Source: Lineus longissimus (taxonomy: Eukaryota > Nemertea > Pilidiophora > Heteronemertea > Lineidae). From it: a stretch of DNA of 64,000 bases. Location of the stretch: NCBI RefSeq assembly GCF_910592395.1, contig NC_088313.1, positions 18,990,437 to 19,054,436 of the forward strand, written 5' to 3'. The position numbers and the translations under genes are program-made. The notes below the pieces were generated by a model that was given only the letters and a program-made list of their open reading frames with translations, ran no database searches and was not told where the DNA came from. Of this stretch, positions 58,201-64,000 are shown in pieces (position 1 is the first letter of the stretch; every line of letters begins with the position of its first letter).

Positions 58201-59023
58201 GGAGTAAAAACCACTGACACTGATTGATCTGACGTCTCTGCCTGAAAGATTGCCAGGAAGTTTCCCTCCATTTTGACTTAGTGACGGCACGAAAGAAACT
58301 CAATCCTGGATAATGCAAGAAAGTGTAAAGGGCTGCACAACAAGCCTAGATTTTGTATGATGGTTTATTGCATGCTTCGATGAACTTAACGAAAGCTGTG
58401 CATCATCTGTGTCATTCCCACGATATGTCTTAATAGCCACGGCTGCAAAACAGCGCAATTTTCAAATTGACAGTTAAGGCAAAAGAGTTGAAAATCTCTG
58501 AATGCGCAATTTGATGTGCAGTATATTGCAAATTCGATGAACGTACGGCACGGGTCGAAGTTATGGGAGAAATTGTTGGGAATGATTCCATATTGTGGCA
58601 AAGCATTCAATATGGAACGGCCACTAATTCAATTTACAGATATTTTGTTATTCGGATGAGAAAGGCCGATTGGTGGAATTGCCGGGATTGTCAGGAAGTC
58701 GGATTGAGGTATGTTGATTGGATGGAGTAGTGAGGCCGGAGGCATTATTCGTGGTTTTACCAATCTGGCATCTTTTACGATTATGGTGAGTGATTTGAGG
58801 GTCAAGGTCAGATGAGGACGATGATACTGACCCGCCAGTTCTGGAGATCTTGGACCCCAGGAGGAAAGGTCATCCAGAGGGGCGTATTTTTAGTCGAGAG
58901 GGGAGGGAGTTTCAAGAAAATATTTTGATGTCCTTCATATCAGTGTTAATCAAGAAAGTTTTAAGTAACACTTCCACTATACATCAACATAGTGATCCTA
59001 CCTTACTGATTTCTAGTGACACT
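55263..59023. other. Long stretch without a supported gene
   Basis: The plus frame at 56303-56644 (113 codons, three Cys in its first third) is the longest here but lacks an acceptor. Others are short. No repeat structure seen by eye. Confidence 0.35.
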
Positions 59024-59060
59024 GTTACTTACCTGCAAAATAGTAACAGAACAACATGGA
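59024..59060 (-). promoter_or_regulatory. Possible recursive (ratchet) splice site
   Basis: Minus strand: GTTGTTCTGTTACTATTTTG then CAG directly joined to GTAAGTAAC. The polypyrimidine tract, CAG and full donor are fused with no exon. Same layout as at 28916-28950. Confidence 0.4.
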
Positions 59061-59196
59061 TTAGATCAAAATAGGTAAAATAACATATTCTTTGCCATGC
59101 AGAACAGCAAAAGGAGTCTTGGAATGGGCGTCTGTGAAGAGAAAAATAATCAAACTCTATCATAAAACTTATTTGGGGGGCCATTCAAATGTAGCC

Positions 59197-59252
59197 ACTA
59201 GTATGTTGGTTTAGAGTAACGTGCCCGACTTCTTGGACAGAGAATCGAATGT
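59197..59252 (+). mobile_element. tRNA-like SINE relic
   Basis: TTGGTTTAGAGTAACGTGCC resembles a tRNA D arm with box A; CCCGACTTCTTGGACAG an anticodon arm; GAATCGAATG a decayed box B. No tail recognised. Confidence 0.35.
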
Positions 59253-59518
59253 TGAAATGTCATAGGGGTGAACACCTTTAGTCTAAAAAACAAAGGCAGT
59301 GCTTCAACAATGCAACAAACTGCGTGATTCTGCCTCAACACTAAAGTCACGTATTCAATATTCGACGAGTCAGCTTCAAGGCAGTTTTCAGCTGGCGATG
59401 CCACACTGTAACAAGGCTGAGAACTAAAACTAGGCTACAAGGGAACTGAACAGCTGCACCAGATATTAAGAGCCAGGTACCGATTATTCTATCCTGCATC
59501 ATTCTTTTTAACACTATG

Positions 59519-59582
59519 GGTGGCATGGTGGTGCAGTGGACGACGGGCCTCATAACCTGAATCGCTCTAGTCACAGTTTGAT
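59519..59582 (+). mobile_element. tRNA-Met-like SINE relic
   Basis: GTGGTGCAGTGGACG is close to box A of a methionine tRNA and CCTCATAACCTG to its CAT anticodon loop; box B (CACAGTTTGA) is decayed. Confidence 0.35.
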
Positions 59583-60057
59583 ATGTCCTTAGTGAACTCG
59601 GAAAGTATCATCTAATGACTCGTACTCACAAAGAGACAGCAAAGTATCGCTCTCAGATTTATAAGGTTTTGGTATGCATCATACCAGCAAAAGCAGACTT
59701 TCACATCTAACCTTTACATTGTGTACTAAAAGACAGGATTAAAGGCAAAAGGTGGATAAAGGCCAAGTAAACAACAAAAGAGTTTTTTACAGCACTCATT
59801 TTCTTCCACGAGACATTGCCTGTTATTGGGATATTTTTTGACGAGGATGCGTGATGACAAGGAAAGAGGATGTTAATAATGAGCAAAGAATAATGCTTCG
59901 CAAGGTTGAGCTTTTTTATGAACATTAAAGAATCTTGTCATATCATGTGTTATATATTGTCTCCGATTGGCTTAACACTTTGACAGCCACGACAGAAACT
60001 TTTTTATATTAGGGTGTGAGATCGGTGTGCTCAACGTGTGCTAAAGACCATTGTCGG

Positions 60058-60094
<37 letters not shown>

Positions 60095-62214
60095 GTTCAT
60101 TTTAGGTGTCTTGCTCCAAGCCCCTTTGCCACTGTTGTGCAACAGATCGTTCTCTGCTAAAATGCAATTTAATGTCATGATCCGAGACATGACTTATGTC
60201 ACATTCAATACTTCACAGTTACGCTGGCTGAGAGTTAGCAACGCCTATAGGCACAGAGTTCCACGATAATAAGAAAATATTCCTAAACTTTCTTTCGTTA
60301 GCGGGTGGGGGAGAGTAAAAAAATATTACTTCTCAAAAATCGGTGATTTTCTGATATTTTAGATGTAAGGAAGGAAATTGTCTGTTACCATGGTAATGAA
60401 TGTCACCAAGGGAATAAAAATTGTCACTCATAGTAGCCACTGCCTCCAGGTTTCCTCGTTATGAATAATTTAATTGGGGTGAGAATATCGAGAGGAAGGA
60501 GATCCAGGATTATAGCGCAATTGGTACTGATATCGTGCCATTACAACCTGAGCTATGTTCTGCTAGTAAAAAAATCGTTATCATTCAAAGGATATGGCAA
60601 AGGAATCAGCGACTAGTTAAACATATTTAACATGCTTAAATCGAATAATAAAAAATTCCAACAACATGCAATGTGTTACAAAATTGATGAAAAACCTTCT
60701 CCTTTCCTACAAAAGAAAAGCTTGGCAAGTTGGAAAGCGAACTGGGGAATTGATATCACATGGTGTATCAATGAAGCACATAATAAGAAGCATTATATCT
60801 TCTCTCACTCAACAGCAAATTATTCCCTTTTTTCTTTTTTCATTCCAATTTTCTAAGGTAATTCGGAGGAATGAGATGCAAATTATAGCTGGAGGCATGA
60901 ATATCAAGAAGTTAGCATAACAGCGGTGGACAGTTGCAGAAGAGGTTCGGGTTACAAAATATGTAATTTAAAGTTATTTACATTTTTGTAATGACCAGAT
61001 GACTGATAAAGGTAAAGCCTTTTGGGGTATATGACAGAGTGGCAGATCTCAAGATCTCCAGATGTACGGTCATCGTTCTTCGCTGATGCTTAGAGATTCC
61101 AATCTGGTACCGCAGTTCATATTCAAAGGGAGCCTCCTTGCTCACTATACTATTTACAAACATTCATGCAATCAAAGTAACTGTCAGTGCAAATGAGGTG
61201 TTAAGTGGTAGCTTATCACAGTCAGTAGTTGTAGTGGTATATATTCCTGGTACTCACCCAACATTAAAAAGATGCAATGTCTTTCCAAGTTTGGGCATGT
61301 CAGTATCTAAATCACACTGACGTAAACTGTAGAGTCTTCTTCAAGCGTGTATGGTAAGCAACATCTCAACGAGACTGCATCGAAAGTTAGATACTTCGTC
61401 TCTGATTAAATAATAACTTGCATCAGATTGATTCTAAAGAACACCCACCGCCATTTCGAAATCAGTTTTTCAAACGTATTTTTTCTGAAATCTGTCCGTC
61501 GAATAATGTAAGTGATATTTCTAACAGAAAGCAGCAGTAGTGGAAAATTGTTTAATTGAGTCAAAGCAAAGTTTGATAGTATAGATAAAGTTATAATCTT
61601 TAAAACATTATAGTTGTACCTACGTTTTCCTTTTGACCCCTTGACACCACCACTAGCAAACATTTTCCTCAAGGCCGCTACTGGTTTTTACAAAATATAT
61701 CTTTCAAGGTCCGACGCTCATAGCAGTCAGAATGGCATATAAAAATGCTATGCGTGTATTCCTCCTACAGGTTTATTGATTGGATCCCGCTATTTTAAAT
61801 ATTTATCTCAACGCAGCACTTAGCGTTGTCACGGTTGTTGTCATATGAAATATGCTCCAATCAACACTAAACAAATGAGAATCGCCGCATTTGAGAGTTG
61901 TTAGTAATCGGTTGAAACCATGGAAATATAGGTAGTCGAGTGATAGGGTTTATGCAAAACTATTACCTGACCTTATATGAGTGAGAGGAGAGTATTTGGA
62001 TGCAGGACGTGCTAAAAATACCTAAATCAGAGTCAATGTTTGATTAGTCCAACAAGCAAGACAATTTGATATATTGACAATCTGCTGGGTCTATTTCCTA
62101 AATCAATGCTTACCTTGTAATCGAGTGGAATCACCATTAAATGGATATGTTCTTGATTAAGGGGATATTATACTAAAAGGGATCGTGTGTCTGAAGTTCG
62201 CATGTGCGTTATTT
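59583..62214. other. Stretch without a supported gene
   Basis: Contains the (TCA)n tract and a 72-codon minus frame at 59707-59925 with hydrophobic ends, unsupported by splice signals. No gene recognised. Confidence 0.35.
60058..60094. repeat. (TCA)n microsatellite
   Basis: Twelve uninterrupted TCA units. Confidence 0.95.
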
Positions 62215-62360
62215 TTCTACAACTATGGTTCAAAAAATATCCTGGCGATTACGCGCCGATTTAATTAATCTAGCCAAATTCTTAGGCGATCTTTGCAATA
62301 ATTCATACCAGTTATTTGCGCGACTTAATTCGGGGCGATATTGGAGCGAATTTTGCTAGG
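62215..62360. repeat. Possible MITE, GCG- and TTAATT-rich
   Basis: Alternates words such as GGCGATTACGCGCCGATTTA, TTAATTAATCT, GCGCGACTTAATTC and GGGGCGATATTGG. Dense CpG within AT palindromes, unlike the flanks, is a common look of small DNA elements in invertebrates. Ends not identified. Confidence 0.25.
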
Positions 62361-62543
62361 AGGAATATGGCCTACTTAAGACTGGCATTAGCAACATTCT
62401 TTATTGGATACTAAGCTCACTTAAAATGAAATGCAATTTCCCCCCAAGGATTATGATATCTGGCAGCATAAGGGGATTTACATGATGAACATTCGCACTC
62501 ACAATTCATACACTTCAAATATCACGTGCCAGTAGAGACATAC

Positions 62544-62671
62544 CTTTGTCCACTAAAGCTCCTATTCGACACGTTTTGTAAAAGCGGCCACTCTCACTGC
62601 CGGTAGAGGTAAATGTATTGATGAACTTAAAGGGACACCATATTCCACTCATATTTGTACTGGGATTCCTT
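62544..62671 (-). CDS. Candidate internal exon, unknown protein
   Basis: One of the strongest acceptors in the window (GCTTTCCCTTTTGCTGTCC then TTAG) and a strong donor (ACAAAG/GTATGT) bound 128 nt with a single open frame: one base, 42 codons, one base (phase 2 to 1). The product starts RNPSTNMSGIWCPFKFINTF and ends CRIGALVDK, with TSTGSESGRFYK between. GC content is above the flanks. No family recognised. It may be part of the same long minus-strand transcript implied by the ratchet-like sites. Confidence 0.35.
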
Positions 62672-64000
62672 CTAAGGACAGCAAAGGGAAAAGCAAAGTC
62701 CACTCGGTCCGAAATGAGTCACAGAGATTTTTGCACACCCTGTGCAGTCTGGTTTTAAGATCTAAATTTACATGTAGATTCTCATTAAATGTTAGAACTT
62801 CTGTATTTGATATGCGTTGCACTCAAAGACGGAGAGTTAACGGTTGTGTGACCAGTGCACAAAACTTCCTTCTCAATGCACCTTTTCTCGCAAGAACTGT
62901 CAAAGAATGTATTTCCGCCAAGAAAAAGATACTGGCAAATTCACAGATTCACAGATATTAACGAATAGTCGTCTTATCAACTCCAGATTTTCGTAAAAGA
63001 CAACTTAGCTTTAGTCGAACGAAATCAAAAATGGGACTGCAGCACCGAAAGACTTGAAACCTGAAACATGCGTGGTTGACTGATGTTAAAAGGATTCTTC
63101 CAGCTGATGCGAGATTCCCTGGATGCAGTCCCAGGCCAGATAACGCAAACATAACAAAAGGACCGCAGCGTCTCTCACAATAGGACATTAAACATCACAG
63201 CCTTCCTACGGATATCATATTTTTAGAACCTTGCACTTCTTTAACAATTTTTCTTAAGGGAGATATACTTTGATGGGATATTTTGAGGTACACACGGACT
63301 ATATTTAGCTATCACTCTTGCAGACAGACTAAAGATAGCGTGATGTTGATGAAGGGATAAACGTATCATGTTTTTCAGTAATGTACAAGTTGATTGAGGA
63401 CAGTGGCCAAATACTGATGAAATCTGCTTTGGCCTGTTTTTATCACAAAAACAAGAAATATTATTGTATTTTTGTAAAGAATCACTGGCCGCCTTAATTG
63501 CCAATGGGATATTGATGAGATGTCCATGAGAAGGTAATAACAGTTCATGTTCAATGAGACTGGGGTATATTTATAGCTTAATGTCTGGTCCATGTCGCCC
63601 TCATCAGCAATCACAGAGTCTAACGAGCTAGAAATCAATTGATACAATAGAGTATGAATAGTGCACCGAAGAGAGAATGTTGATTTGATATTAACAGCAC
63701 TGTTTCAGTGAATACATTGGGGAAAAAACAGCCCTTTAGTTAGCTAGTTTTGAGTCTAAATTCTCTCACACGTACTGATTAATCTTATTGACCAATCCAG
63801 CTGACGTCAGCATTATCCGGAGAAATTAATCAATGGATATCATTGGGATATGTAAAAAAATATGATCATCCCGAGTCATTTCAGCACAATTAAAGTTGTA
63901 TTTTGCAGATATCTAAAGAGAGGTAAAGTTAGGTCTTTTTTGGCAAAATGAGCTTGTTTTACGGTATGGCAACGTAGAACATCAGATAAAGCTTTTATCG
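62672..64000. other. Stretch without a supported gene
   Basis: Overlapping frames at 62731-62961 (plus) and 62958-63188 (minus, Cys-containing) are open but have no clear splice pair. Nothing else recognised to the end of the window. Confidence 0.3.

Noticed and set aside
1-64000. CRISPR arrays, operons, ribosome binding sites, rRNA genes
   Set aside because: None seen. The sequence has eukaryotic repeats and splice signals, and the tandem repeats found are not spaced arrays.

Overview
The window looks like gene-poor nuclear DNA from an animal, probably a marine invertebrate. The evidence is tRNA-derived SINE copies, the 3' end of an L2/CR1-like retrotransposon, pogo-like and other inverted-repeat elements, trinucleotide microsatellites, consensus spliceosomal signals and the absence of any long gene. 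The base composition is AT-rich throughout. I cannot name the species; the SINE tail and MITE styles resemble marine invertebrates, but that is inference.

Most of the 64 kb reads as intronic or intergenic sequence on which old repeats have been laid down. From 1 to 11 kb lie a dispersed repeat present three times in the window (two copies here), a 223-codon orphan frame (4.2-4.9 kb, minus), a cluster of candidate minus-strand exons (3.2-7.6 kb), a 98-bp hairpin (6.9 kb) and a truncated LINE (8.9-9.2 kb). From 11 to 26 kb the sequence is mostly bare, with a membrane-type minus ORF (16 kb), a second LINE relic (17 kb) and a pogo-like MITE (20.1-20.5 kb). At 26-28 kb there are two copies of one SINE 1600 bp apart. 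At 32-37 kb there is another SINE and several candidate exons. At 38-54 kb the sequence is full of diverged local tandem duplications, plus a MITE (38.2 kb), a 760-bp TIR element (45.8-46.6 kb) and the best gene candidate. From 55 to 64 kb tRNA-like relics, a (TCA)n tract and one good candidate exon (62.6 kb) are present.

The best gene model is on the minus strand at 41.8-42.6 kb: a TATA box, a short first exon, a 483-nt intron, and a second exon encoding a 64-residue secreted-type precursor. All other coding calls are candidate exons or orphan frames judged by eye from splice signals and open frames. I recognised no conserved protein family in them, and pseudo-exons of this kind are common in introns, so confidences are low. 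The exact 9-mer CAGGTAAGT occurs four times on the minus strand and I saw none on the plus strand. Two of these sit directly behind polypyrimidine tracts with no obvious exon, the layout of recursive (ratchet) splice sites, which would fit a very long minus-strand intron spanning much of the window. No bacterial features, CRISPR arrays, rRNA genes or intact tRNA genes were found.
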